Shown here: piece by piece, positions 43,964 to 52,616 of the stretch
Numbering within the stretch: position 1 is the stretch's first letter
Layout: every line of letters starts with the position of its first letter
Source of the DNA: Paraburkholderia sp. IMGN_8
Lineage (GTDB): Bacteria; Pseudomonadota; Gammaproteobacteria; Burkholderiales; Burkholderiaceae
DNA: 64,000 nt
Assembly (NCBI RefSeq): GCF_038050405.1
Contig: NZ_CP150901.1
Coordinates: forward strand, 2,356,001 to 2,420,000
Reading direction: 5' to 3'
Notes under the pieces: model-generated
Told to the model about the DNA's origin: nothing
The model's database searches: none
Seen by the model: only the letters and a program-made list of their open reading frames with translations
Position numbers and translations under genes: made by a program

Positions 43964-44719
43964 TCAGGGCGCGGCGCGACGTGCTTCGGTGGTGGTGGAA
44001 ACCGGGCGGCTCGGTGCGGTTTGCGTGGGCGCCGCGCGCAGATGGCGCGACAGACGCGTTTCGAGCATGCCGAGCAGGCGCACGATGACGAAATTCAGGA
44101 ACAGATAGATCAGCGCGGCGCAGATGAACACTTCAGTGGTGCGATACGTTTGCTGAATGATCTGCTGCGCAACGCCAGTCACTTCCCACACGGTGACCAG
44201 ACTCGCGAGCGCGGTCGATTTGACGAGCAGCACGGCTTCGGTCGAATACGCGGGCAGGCACTGACGCAACGCAATCGGACCGATCACACGGCGCAGCAAC
44301 GCGAAGCCCGACAGACCGATCGAATAACCCGCTTCGATCTGACCGACCGGCACGGCCATCAACCCGCCGCGAATGATTTCCGCGGTATATCCAGCCGTGC
44401 ACAACGCGAGCGACAGCACCGCGCACATATACGGCTCGCGCAGCACGGGCCACAGGAAGCTCTCGCGAATCACGCCGAACTGGCCCATCCCGTAGTACAC
44501 GAGGAACATCTGGATCAGGAGCGGCGAGCCGCGGAACACGAGGATATAAGCTCGCGCAAAGCGATTCGGCAGCCAATGCGGCGACACGCGCATCGTGACG
44601 ATCACGAGCGAGAGCAAGCCGCCGAGAATCAACGAACAGAAGAACAGCCCGAGTGTGGTCGGCACGGCCGCAATCAGTTGCCGCAGCGTGTCGAGCAGGA
44701 AATCGAAGTCGAAATTCAT
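43964..44719 (-). CDS. Amino-acid ABC transporter permease (HisM type)
   Basis: A 251-aa permease with about five helices, EAA loop EAGYSIGLSGFALLRRVIGPIALRQCLP and a Thr/Pro/Arg-rich tail. It pairs with the permease at 44735-45457, 15 bases upstream. Together they form the membrane part of a histidine/lysine-arginine-ornithine-like importer. Confidence 0.92.
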   Translation of the reverse strand: MNFDFDFLLDTLRQLIAAVPTTLGLFFCSLILGGLLSLVIVTMRVSPHWLPNRFARAYILVFRGSPLLIQMFLVYYGMGQFGVIRESFLWPVLREPYMCAVLSLALCTAGYTAEIIRGGLMAVPVGQIEAGYSIGLSGFALLRRVIGPIALRQCLPAYSTEAVLLVKSTALASLVTVWEVTGVAQQIIQQTYRTTEVFICAALIYLFLNFVIVRLLGMLETRLSRHLRAAPTQTAPSRPVSTTTEARRAAP

Positions 44720-44734
44720 GATGTCCGCTCTTCG

Positions 44735-45457
44735 TCAGTTGCGCGCGAAGTTGCGCTTGAAGGACCGGCCCACGTGTGCTTCAGCGCGGTTGAAGACCCG
44801 GTTCGAGATGCTGGTCATCAGCAGATACAACGCGCCGCCCACCACGAAGAACGTGAAGTATTGATGCGTCGAACCCGCCGCGACCTGGCTTGCACGCAGC
44901 AGTTCGGCCAGACCGGTGACGGAAATCAGCGCCGAGTCTTTCAGGCTCAATTGCCACACATTGCCGATGCCGGGCAACGCGAAGCGCAGCACCTGCGGAA
45001 TCAGGATGCGACGCGCCATTGTCAGCGTCGGCATGCCGATCGAGCGCGCCGCTTCGAGTTCGCCGCGCGACACCGCGAGCACCGCCGAGCGGTACACCTC
45101 GGCCTGATACGCGCCGGAAATCATGCCGACCGCGAGCGCGCCGATCACGAATGGCGGCACGCCGACAAAACCCTCCGCGCCAAACCATTGGCCGACGTTG
45201 GTCACGAGCGTCGAGCCGCCGAAATAGAACAGATAGATGACGAGCAGTTCAGGCACGCCGCGAAACACGGTGGTGTACAGATCGCCGACGACGCGCAGCG
45301 TGCGAAAGCGCGACAGCTTGGCCGCCGCGACGAGCGCGCCAAATACGGCACCGACAGCAAGCGCCGCGAGCGTCAGCGCGACCGTCATCAATGCTGCCAG
45401 CAGCAACACGCCGCCCCAGCCTTCCGGCCCGAAGCCGAGCATCTCTATCAGAGCCAT
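44735..45457 (-). CDS. Amino-acid ABC transporter permease (HisQ type)
   Basis: A 240-aa permease with about five helices and EAA loop EAARSIGMPTLTMARRILIPQVLRFALPG. Sequence style (FRGVPELLVIYLFYFGG) matches HisQ/ArtQ-like proteins. It is the second gene of the operon after the SBP (100 bases). Confidence 0.92.
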   Translation of the reverse strand: MALIEMLGFGPEGWGGVLLLAALMTVALTLAALAVGAVFGALVAAAKLSRFRTLRVVGDLYTTVFRGVPELLVIYLFYFGGSTLVTNVGQWFGAEGFVGVPPFVIGALAVGMISGAYQAEVYRSAVLAVSRGELEAARSIGMPTLTMARRILIPQVLRFALPGIGNVWQLSLKDSALISVTGLAELLRASQVAAGSTHQYFTFFVVGGALYLLMTSISNRVFNRAEAHVGRSFKRNFARN

Positions 45458-45557
45458 TCCCTACCCCTCATCCATTACGACGGATACGACGGATCGAACC
45501 AGCCGGCAGGCGCAGCGTGACGCCGCGCCCGCCGCTACAGCTGTACGCGACGACGCA

Positions 45558-46418
45558 TCAAGGCGTGACGTCGGTCTTGAACCACTTGTTGGAGAGTTTC
45601 TTGACCGTGCCGTCGGCGAGCGCGGCGCTGATCGCCGTGTCGAACTTCGCTTTCAGATCGGCGTCCTGCTTGCGGAACGCGAGACCTTCGCCCGGACCCC
45701 AGATCGGGCCGCCGATCTTCGGGCCGGCCATCACGATCGATGCGGTTTCTTTCTTGTCCATGCTGGCGGCGTAGTAGGTCACGTCGTCGAACGAGGCGTC
45801 GATGCGGCCGTTGGCCAGATCCAGATCGCGCTCGGGCGAAGTCTTGTAGACGCGGATCGTGGCGACGTCCTTGAAGCCGTCGTTGATGAACTTGGTGTAG
45901 ACCGTGCCCGACTGGATGCCGATGGTCTTGCCCTTCAACTGCTTGCGCAACGCGTCGACGGTCGGCTGATCGGTTTTCGGATCGCCCGACAGCTTGACGA
46001 CCGCGGCGGTCGGCGCGGCCTTCGGCAACACTTTCGCGTCAGTCACGGCGAAAGTCGCGGGTGTGGCGGCGTACGGCTTCGAGAACGCGATGATCTTTTC
46101 GCGCTCGGGCGTAATCGAGATCGCATCCATCAGGACGTCGAACTTGCCCGCTTGCAGACCGGGGATCATGCCGTCCCAGTCTTGAGCAACGAGGTTGCAC
46201 TGCAACTGGATGCGGGCACACAGGTTGGCGACCAGTTCAGGCTCGAAGCCGCCCAGCTTGCCGCCCGGCAAGGTCAGGTTCCACGGCGCGTATCCGCCTT
46301 CCAGCGCGATCGTCACTGTCTTCCAGTCTTTCGCCTGCACCGGTGCCGCGAAAATGGTCGCGGCGCCGAGGACGGCGCCCATCAATGCTTTTGCTAACGT
46401 CGTGCGCTTGAACTTCAC
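45558..46418 (-). CDS. Amino-acid ABC transporter, periplasmic substrate-binding protein (first gene of the lyase operon)
   Basis: A 286-aa SBP of family 3 with a signal peptide ending APVQAKD. The start is GTG 46418 after AAAGGAG. The ligand-binding segments are VTIALEGGYAPWNLTLPGG and DWDGMIPGLQAGKFDVLMDAISITPER. The typical Asp/Arg pair that grips an alpha-amino-acid is present in the usual places as far as I can align by eye. As first gene of the operon that ends in a MIO-less lyase, its ligand may be a histidine-like betaine, but this is inference; a conventional basic amino acid is also possible. Confidence 0.9.
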   Translation of the reverse strand: MKFKRTTLAKALMGAVLGAATIFAAPVQAKDWKTVTIALEGGYAPWNLTLPGGKLGGFEPELVANLCARIQLQCNLVAQDWDGMIPGLQAGKFDVLMDAISITPEREKIIAFSKPYAATPATFAVTDAKVLPKAAPTAAVVKLSGDPKTDQPTVDALRKQLKGKTIGIQSGTVYTKFINDGFKDVATIRVYKTSPERDLDLANGRIDASFDDVTYYAASMDKKETASIVMAGPKIGGPIWGPGEGLAFRKQDADLKAKFDTAISAALADGTVKKLSNKWFKTDVTP

Positions 46419-46476
46419 GTCGAAACTCCTTTGATTGAGGAAACCGTCGAGGCGGATTTTTTAACCGCCGCTGAAT

Positions 46477-46489
46477 TTGTATAGACAAG
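46477..46489. promoter_or_regulatory. HutC-type operator 1 upstream of the lyase operon
   Basis: TTGTATAGACAAG has the pseudo-palindromic core TTGT-atag-ACAA and, as I recall, equals the core of the HutC operator described in enterobacteria (CTTGTATAGACAAG). It lies 59 bases before the SBP start. The HutC-type regulator that closes the same operon is the likely binder. Confidence 0.7.
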
Positions 46490-46648
46490 TCTGCATGAGT
46501 CAAAAAGCTGTCGCAAGAGGATTTTCTGGAAATCGCTCAAATCATCGGGTAAGCCCCTAGTTGCCCCGTCTTACAAGGCTCTTAAGGAAGTGTTGAAAGG
46601 ATGGAGGTCGTGCACTGTTCACCACCGCGTGCGTCAGCGCGGTGCGTT

Positions 46649-46661
46649 TTGTCTAGACAGG
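46649..46661. promoter_or_regulatory. HutC-type operator 2 upstream of the lyase operon
   Basis: TTGTCTAGACAGG has the perfect 8-bp palindromic core GTCTAGAC of the GT-N-TA-N-AC type and resembles site 1 reversed. It is 231 bases upstream of the SBP start. Two sites in one promoter region suggest cooperative binding or looping. Confidence 0.6.
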
Positions 46662-46708
46662 TTGGTGCAAAGCGATCGAATGCGCTTCGCGATGGCGCAT
46701 CCGCGGGC

Positions 46709-47389
46709 CTACCAGACGAACGGTATAAAGCGGTAGCGCACGCGGGTCATGTAGTCGGCGTAGCCGTCGAGTTGCGATGCCAGCAAGCGCTCTTCACCCA
46801 CCGCGCGCCAGCCGAGAGCGATCACCATGAGCGGCACGCAAGTGAAACCCCACCACGAACCGAGCAACAGGGGCGTGCCGACGAAGAACAGCAGCGCGGC
46901 GGCGTACATCGGGTGACGGACATACGCGTAAGGGCCGCTGTCGACAACCTTGTGACCACGGCTTGTCTGGATTTTCACGACCGGTGCGGCATAGCTGTTC
47001 GCCCGGAACACGAAGCGGCACATGAAGATGCAGAGGAACACGCAAAGCGAACCGAAACTCACCAGCGACACCGGCAACGGTGCCGACCAATGGAAGCGCA
47101 TGGCGTCGAGCCCCATCAGGATCAGCCAACCGCACCACACCAGCGCGACGACGATCATGAAGAAGCGGTCCCAGCGGCTTTGCTGCGCCTGCATGATCGG
47201 CGCAAGACGTTCGGCGAGCAAGCCGGGATCGTGGCGCGCCAGCCAGAAGCCGATCCATAGGCTTAGCACGCCTATCTCGAGCAGATACCACCAGGCGGCC
47301 GGCCACGCGAGCGTGCCCGCCGCGCCGAATAGCAGCACGCCCATGACGGCCAGCGAGATCAACGTCTGGAAGACGAGGCGCTTGATCAT
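46709..47389 (-). CDS. Isoprenylcysteine carboxyl methyltransferase (ICMT)-family membrane protein
   Basis: A 226-aa protein with about five membrane helices and the ICMT signature GPYAYVRHPMYAAALLFFVG followed by EERLLASQLDGYADYMTRVRYRFIPFVW. The family binds S-adenosyl-methionine; bacterial members methylate unknown substrates and not CaaX proteins. It is 4 bases downstream of the arylamine N-acetyltransferase gene and probably co-transcribed with it. It is unrelated in theme to the lyase operon. Confidence 0.88.
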   Translation of the reverse strand: MIKRLVFQTLISLAVMGVLLFGAAGTLAWPAAWWYLLEIGVLSLWIGFWLARHDPGLLAERLAPIMQAQQSRWDRFFMIVVALVWCGWLILMGLDAMRFHWSAPLPVSLVSFGSLCVFLCIFMCRFVFRANSYAAPVVKIQTSRGHKVVDSGPYAYVRHPMYAAALLFFVGTPLLLGSWWGFTCVPLMVIALGWRAVGEERLLASQLDGYADYMTRVRYRFIPFVW

Positions 47390-47393
47390 CGTT

Positions 47394-48251
47394 TCAGGCG
47401 GCCGTCGCCGCGGGCTTGCGCACGCGGTCGAATATGCCGGCGATGTCGATGTCGCCGGTGTTCAGGCCGAATTGGTCGCGCAGGCAGGCTGCGAGTTCGT
47501 CTGCGGTTTTGAGTTGCCGTTCGCTGATTATTTCGCCATCCGCGGCGCGTTTGTTGAGCTGGTCGTTGAGGAGCGTCAGGCGCGATTGCTCCAGTACACG
47601 GCAGACGATCAGGTTGCTCGCGAAGATCGAATCGGGTGAGGTCGAGGTGTACCAGTTGGAGGTTTCGTAGTCGATCCACTCGACTGGGTGCAGATCGAAG
47701 CGGTAGATGCGGGACCAGGTTTTGTCTCTCGCCTGCACTTCGAGGTAGAGCGCGTCGTGCGACGCGTCGGCGAGGCGGAAGGTGCCTAGCGGGGTCTGCT
47801 GCGCGATGCCTGGGGTTAGGCGTAGGGGCGCTGTTAGTGTCACGCTGCCGAAGCCGACGTCGGCAATCCATTGTGTTTCGTTGTTGTCGTTGTTTCTGTC
47901 GAGGTCGACGCTGAGGATCATGTGCGTGCGAGGGGGGATTGCTTCCGGTTCGCGGCCCCACAGGACTCGGCCTATTAGCGGCGTTATTTTGAAGCCTAAT
48001 TGCTTCAGCACGCTCGCGAAAAGTGCGTTTTGTTCGAAGCAGTAGCCGCCGCAGTTTTGGGTTACCAGCTTTTCTTCTATCGATGGGATGTCCAGGTTTA
48101 CTGCGCGGCGCGTTAAAGGGTTGAGGTTCTCAAATGGGATCGCTTTAGGGTGGAGCCTGTGCAGCTCTTGCAAGACTTCCAGCGTCGCCGCGCGTGGGCC
48201 TTTGTAGCCTATGCGGGTGAAGTAGTTGTCCAGATTCACTGTGTGTGACAT
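47394..48251 (-). CDS. nat: Arylamine N-acetyltransferase
   Basis: A 285-aa NAT. The Cys-His-Asp triad is visible as Cys71 in GGYCFEQN, His110 in PRTHMILSV and Asp131 in IADVGFG. The residue before GGYCFE is Cys rather than the usual Arg (NCGGYCFE), a small oddity. The enzyme moves an acetyl group from acetyl-CoA to arylamines or hydrazines. The membrane methyltransferase gene follows after 4 bases. Confidence 0.93.
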   Translation of the reverse strand: MSHTVNLDNYFTRIGYKGPRAATLEVLQELHRLHPKAIPFENLNPLTRRAVNLDIPSIEEKLVTQNCGGYCFEQNALFASVLKQLGFKITPLIGRVLWGREPEAIPPRTHMILSVDLDRNNDNNETQWIADVGFGSVTLTAPLRLTPGIAQQTPLGTFRLADASHDALYLEVQARDKTWSRIYRFDLHPVEWIDYETSNWYTSTSPDSIFASNLIVCRVLEQSRLTLLNDQLNKRAADGEIISERQLKTADELAACLRDQFGLNTGDIDIAGIFDRVRKPAATAA

Positions 48252-48385
48252 CGGTGTCGTCCTTTGGGGCGCCGGGCGCTTATGGGTTTTGCCCTTCGGT
48301 GCGGTCTTGGGTGATGATCATAGCTTTTTTGTTGTTCGCCTGCGGTGTTGGCCTTTCCTTGATTTCTTAGTGGTCTATTAGCGTC

Positions 48386-48690
48386 GCCCCTGTGCGGGGC
48401 AGGCACTTACTTTCTTTGCCCACCAAGTGGACTTCCTTCGGGGCGCCGCCGCAAAGAAAGTAAGCAAAGAAAGCAGCTTCACACCGCTAACCCTTAAGCG
48501 GGTCCCCTGGCCTGGAGGAGGCAGTGGAGCATCTGGAATCGGTGTTCTCGCACACTCCGCGCTGGTGACAAGGCAGTCATACTTCCGGCGGCGCTGCGCG
48601 CGCCGCAGCGGTGCTTCATTAAACCGCCCGGCGCTTTTGGCGCCTGCGCCTGGTTCGGCTCGCGGGCTCGCGCTGCGCCCGCCGTGAAGC
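48386..48690. repeat. Burkholderia-type dispersed intergenic repeat with a 14-bp inverted repeat
   Basis: The region holds a perfect 14-bp inverted repeat, CTTACTTTCTTTGC (48406-48419) and GCAAAGAAAGTAAG (48451-48464), preceded by a CCCC-TGTGC-GGGG hairpin (48387-48400), and followed by GC-rich sequence with further inverted stretches (GCGGCGCTGCGCGCGCCGC at about 48590-48608). From memory, close relatives of this sequence occur many times between genes in Paraburkholderia. I see no gene in it. Coordinates of the ends are approximate. Confidence 0.6.
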
Positions 48691-48754
48691 ACTTCCTCAT
48701 ACCGCTCTAGCAGGGTCCCGCCCTGCCGGGCGAAACCCCGCCGTTTAATCTGTT

Positions 48755-49435
48755 TTACTGCCCGCCCTTCAACGCCGCCGTCGCTATCGACGGTACGCTG
48801 ATGCCCTGGCTCGATGCGAACTGCACCGCCGAGCTGAGCGTCGACATCAAGGATTGCAATTGCCCCGGCGCGGACTGCGCTATATATGATGCGGCCTGCG
48901 CGGTCTGTGGATTCATCGCCGCCTGCAATAGCGACGAGGGGTTCATCTGGCCAATGCCGCCCAGCCCGGACTGCAAGCTCGAATACTGGCTCACGCCCTT
49001 GCCTAACGACGACAAGCCGTCCGTGAACGCCTGCTTGTTCACCGGTGTCGCCGGCGCCGCGCCGCTCGCGCGGTTCGTGAATGCCTGGGTCAGCGTCTGC
49101 GATAACGATTGCTGCGTACCGCCCATTTGCGTCAATTGACTCACCGACGGCGTTCCACCACTCAACAATCCCGCCGCCTGTTGCGCCTGGCCCGCCGCGC
49201 TGCTCAAACCCATCGCCGATGCAAGACTCGATTGCCCATTCAGTACCTGCTGGTTCGCGCCGACGTACGTCTGCAGCAACTGCGACACACCACCCGATGA
49301 CGCCGTCGCGCCAGCATCCGCCGAACTGTCGCCGCCTATGCCGAACTGCTTCAGATTCAACTGCGCGCTCGATACGCCACTCACCAGCAAACCACCACTA
49401 GCAAGCAACGAAAGCAAAAGCATGCGTTTCTTCAT
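48755..49435 (-). CDS. Secreted low-complexity Gln/Ser/Gly/Ala-rich protein, 226 aa
   Basis: The ATG at 49435 follows AGGAG and opens a signal peptide (MKKRMLLLSLLASGGLLVSGVSSAQ). The mature protein is rich in Gln, Ser, Gly, Ala and Leu with no Cys, for example SQLLQTYVGANQQVLNGQSSL and repeated SLSQTLTQAF-like helices. I do not recognise a named family with certainty; such proteins are common in Burkholderiaceae. It is divergent from the iron operon; the Fur box lies about 176 bases upstream of its start, so shared control is possible but untested. Confidence 0.8.
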   Translation of the reverse strand: MKKRMLLLSLLASGGLLVSGVSSAQLNLKQFGIGGDSSADAGATASSGGVSQLLQTYVGANQQVLNGQSSLASAMGLSSAAGQAQQAAGLLSGGTPSVSQLTQMGGTQQSLSQTLTQAFTNRASGAAPATPVNKQAFTDGLSSLGKGVSQYSSLQSGLGGIGQMNPSSLLQAAMNPQTAQAASYIAQSAPGQLQSLMSTLSSAVQFASSQGISVPSIATAALKGGQ

Positions 49436-49610
49436 ATCTATCTCCTGACATTGGTCTTCCGAGGTACTCGTGCGCTTCGACACCCCCTCATGCCACACGT
49501 TCGATATGACTTAAACCATACTGAAACATTACATATTTATTCCGTTTAAATTACATTCAAATGCCGTTTCGCAGCAGTGCGTAAATATCAGTATTACATC
49601 TCAGTAATAT

Positions 49611-49631
49611 TGATGCGAATCGTTCTCATTT
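49611..49631. promoter_or_regulatory. Candidate Fur box upstream of the porin/iron operon
   Basis: On the minus strand this reads AAATGAGAACGATTCGCATCA. It matches the 7-1-7 Fur palindrome (TGAtAAT-n-ATTaTCA): TGAGAAC-G-ATTCGCA, with most positions symmetrical. It lies in an AT-rich gap (49436-49773), about 143 bases before the porin start. All later genes of the unit suit iron uptake, which supports the call. Confidence 0.7.
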
Positions 49632-49773
49632 GTGTTGACGCACCCATTCCGCATGCGTACGATCTCGCCATCTGCTGCATCCGGCGTCGCGAACCGATGC
49701 GGCAAATCGCAGGCACGCAGTCATATAGCGCCGCGATGGTTAGATCAGTCGATACAACACAATAAGGATTTCG

Positions 49774-51297
49774 ATGAAGTTCGCCCAGTCCAACGGATCC
49801 GCCGCTCACGCGCGCTCACTCCGGGATGCCGATCCGTACGGCCGCGCCGTACGCCGCTCTCGTCTGCCTTCAATGCGGCGCGCCGCCCTCTGCACCGCTT
49901 TCGCATGGGCCTCGCTGACAGCCGGCGCGGCCATGGCCGAAGCCAATCCCGATGCCGCGCCGGAAGCGCCGGAAGCCGACCTGAATATCCAGGCGACCCA
50001 AACGAGCCAGTGGACCGGTTTCTGGAATCGCCAGACCATGCTCGGCGACATGGGCGGTCTGCGCCCCTGGCTCGGCAAATACGGCGTGACATTCGCGCTG
50101 ACCGAAACCAGCGAACTTCTCGGCAACGTGCGCGGCGGCCTCGATCGCGGCGTCGCCTACGACGGTCTGACGACGGCCACGGTACAGGTCGATACGCAAA
50201 AAGCCTTCGGCTTGCCGGGCGGCCAGTTCAACGTCAGCGCACTGCAAATCCACGGTCGCAATCTGAGTTCCGACAAGCTCGGCACGCTGAATACGGCGAG
50301 CGGTATCGAAGCGCAGGATACAACCCGTCTGTGGGAACTCTGGTATCAGCAGTCGTTCCTGAACAAGCGCGTCGACGTCAAGATCGGTCAGCAAAGTATC
50401 GACCAGGAATTCATCACCAGCACGTATTCGGCGCTGTTCGTCAATACGATGTTCGGCTGGCCCGCCCTGCCGTCCTACGACATGCCCAATGGCGGCCCGG
50501 CTTATCCGCTGTCGGCCCTCGGCGTGCGCGTGCGCGGTCAGATCACGCCTTCGTTGACGGCGCTCGCGGGCGTGTTCGACGGCGATCCGCTCGGCAACAA
50601 TCCCAACAATAAGAGCGGCACCAACTTCAACCTGCATAACGGCGCGTTGTTCATCGGCGAATTGCAGTACGCCATCAACCAGCCGGCCGACGGCGAAATG
50701 GTCGGCGCGGGCGGCGGCGGTTTGCCGGGCACCTACAAGATCGGTGTCTGGTACAACAACGGCAGCTTCGCGGATCTGCGCTACGACAACACTGGTTTGT
50801 CGCTGGCGAATCCGGCAAGCACCGGCATCGCCGCGAAGCGCCGTGGCGACTACAGCGTCTACGCGGTAGCCGACCAGATGATCTGGCGTCCGAACCCGGA
50901 CGAAGCGCGCAGCCTCGGCGTGTTCGCCCGTGTGATGGGCGCGCCGGGCGACCGCAACCTGGTGAGCGTCGCAGCCAACCTCGGCATCGTGCTGAAAGCG
51001 CCGTTCGCAGGCCGCGACAACGACAGCGCTGGCCTCGCGCTGACGTACATCAAGGTCGGCAGCCACGCACACGAACTCGATCAGGATAACCTGGCATTCA
51101 GCGGCGGCCCGTACGGCGTGCGCACCAGCGAAACCGCGCTCGAAGCGACCTACCAGTACCAGGTTAATCCGTGGTGGACGCTGCAAGCCGACGCGCAATA
51201 CACGTTCAACGCCGGCGCCGGCCAGAATCCGAGCGATCCGACGCAGCCGCTGCGCAACACGTTCGTCATCGGCGTGCGGACCAACATCACGTTCTGA
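49774..51297 (+). CDS. OprB-type carbohydrate-selective porin
   Basis: A 507-aa outer-membrane porin. A long signal region ends AAMAEANPD; the signal may begin at the inner Met of MRRAALCTAFAWASL. The OprB hallmark WLGKYGVTFALTETSELLGNVRGGLDRGVAYDG is at about 95-130, and the protein ends with a Phe-terminated strand (VIGVRTNITF). OprB proteins usually let sugars through. Here the gene opens a Fur-box-preceded operon of iron genes, so the natural passenger may be an iron or haem-like compound; this is inference. Confidence 0.9.
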   Translation: MKFAQSNGSAAHARSLRDADPYGRAVRRSRLPSMRRAALCTAFAWASLTAGAAMAEANPDAAPEAPEADLNIQATQTSQWTGFWNRQTMLGDMGGLRPWLGKYGVTFALTETSELLGNVRGGLDRGVAYDGLTTATVQVDTQKAFGLPGGQFNVSALQIHGRNLSSDKLGTLNTASGIEAQDTTRLWELWYQQSFLNKRVDVKIGQQSIDQEFITSTYSALFVNTMFGWPALPSYDMPNGGPAYPLSALGVRVRGQITPSLTALAGVFDGDPLGNNPNNKSGTNFNLHNGALFIGELQYAINQPADGEMVGAGGGGLPGTYKIGVWYNNGSFADLRYDNTGLSLANPASTGIAAKRRGDYSVYAVADQMIWRPNPDEARSLGVFARVMGAPGDRNLVSVAANLGIVLKAPFAGRDNDSAGLALTYIKVGSHAHELDQDNLAFSGGPYGVRTSETALEATYQYQVNPWWTLQADAQYTFNAGAGQNPSDPTQPLRNTFVIGVRTNITF

Positions 51298-51390
51298 CGC
51301 CGTTAGCGCCATTTACACAGGCTCCCAATCCATCATGCTTTCGAACATGACCGCATTCACCGCTTTGTGCGCAGGCACGGAGGCTCATTC

Positions 51391-52542
51391 ATGAACAATC
51401 GCACGCGCAAATTTTCGCCGCACGCCGCGCGGGCCCTGATCGCCGTCACTGTCAGCGCCGCTGCATTCGCGACGGCCGGCAGCGCGCACGCCGAGCCGCA
51501 GGGTTTCCTTGAAACCGTCAAGCATCACACCACGCTGATCAACACCGTGCCGGAAAACGGCGACCAGAATCCGTACGCGGTCGTGGTCGCGCCGGTCACG
51601 GCAGGCACCGTCAAGCAAGGCGACGTGCTGGTCGGCAACTTCAACAACTCGACCAATCTGCAAGGCACCGGCAGCACGATCGTCAACTATCACCCGGACA
51701 CGAAGCAGATGACGGTGTTCGCCACGGTGCCGCGCGATCTGAAGGAATGCCCGGGCGGCATCGGCCTGTCGACCGCGATGACGATGCTCAAGTCGGGCTA
51801 CGTGATCGTCGGCAGCACGCCGAGCAACGACGGCACCACCGGCACCAAGGGCGCCGGCTGTCTGATCGTGATCGATCCGAACGGCAAGGTCGCCTCGAGC
51901 ATCGTCAGCCCGAACATCAACGATCCGTGGGGCAACATGGCGGTCGTCGATAACGGCAGCAGCGCGACGCTGTTCGTCAGCAACGCCGGCTTCGGCGTGG
52001 GCGACGCGAACGGCAATCCGCCGGTATTCAAGCAGGCCACCGTGCTGCGTCTGGACCTCGACGTGCCGGCCGGTAAGCCGCCGGTCGTGAAGAAGGAAAC
52101 GGTCGTGGGCAGCGGCTTCGGCGCGCAGGCCGACAAGGGCGTGTTCCTCGTCGGTCCGACCGGCCTCGCGCTGTCGGCCGATCAGAAACTACTGTACGTG
52201 TCCGATGCGATCGGCAACCGCGTCACCGAAATCGACGATCCGATGACGCGTGACACCAGCGCCGGCGTCGGCCGCCAGTTGACCGCCGACGGCCTGCTGC
52301 ATCGACCGCTGGCAATGGTCACCGCGCCCAACGGCCACCTGCTGGTCACGAATGCGTTGAACGGCCAGGTCGTCGAAATCGATCCGGCCAGCGGCAAGCA
52401 ACTCTACGCCCGCTGGATCGACACCGACAAGGCGCAATCGCCTCCCGGCAACGGCGACCTGTTCGGCATCGCGATGACACCGGAAGGCGACGGTTTCTAT
52501 TACGTGCAGGACGACGTGAACACGCTGGTGCTGGCGAAGTAA
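51391..52542 (+). CDS. Exported NHL-like beta-propeller protein
   Basis: A 383-aa protein. The start at 51391 follows GGAGG and opens a signal peptide ending GSAHAEP. The rest is made of propeller-blade repeats with LIVIDPNGKVASSI, LLYVSDAIGNRVTEID and LLVTNALNGQVVEIDPASG. It is probably periplasmic. No catalytic residues are evident. It lies between the OprB porin and the DyP peroxidase of the iron operon, so a scaffold or ligand-handling role in iron uptake is plausible but not shown. Confidence 0.85.
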   Translation: MNNRTRKFSPHAARALIAVTVSAAAFATAGSAHAEPQGFLETVKHHTTLINTVPENGDQNPYAVVVAPVTAGTVKQGDVLVGNFNNSTNLQGTGSTIVNYHPDTKQMTVFATVPRDLKECPGGIGLSTAMTMLKSGYVIVGSTPSNDGTTGTKGAGCLIVIDPNGKVASSIVSPNINDPWGNMAVVDNGSSATLFVSNAGFGVGDANGNPPVFKQATVLRLDLDVPAGKPPVVKKETVVGSGFGAQADKGVFLVGPTGLALSADQKLLYVSDAIGNRVTEIDDPMTRDTSAGVGRQLTADGLLHRPLAMVTAPNGHLLVTNALNGQVVEIDPASGKQLYARWIDTDKAQSPPGNGDLFGIAMTPEGDGFYYVQDDVNTLVLAK

Positions 52543-52616
52543 GTGACGCAACCAGGCGACGCAGATAAACGACGCAAACCCCGCAAAACCCAAGGCCAAA
52601 TAAAGGCTAAGTAACC

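Noticed and set aside
43163..45520. A 785-codon open frame on the plus strand across the ABC genes and part of the lyase operon
   Set aside because: It is an antisense shadow of three well-recognised ABC genes. Its product is an Arg/His/Gln-rich mix with no family features, as expected from GC-rich codon bias.
48427..48692. Small open frames within the intergenic repeat region
   Set aside because: They lie in a dispersed inverted-repeat block, and their products reflect only GC-rich composition.
49870..51312. Long minus-strand frame opposite the OprB porin gene
   Set aside because: The porin has a signal peptide, family motifs and a terminal Phe strand; the antisense product has none.
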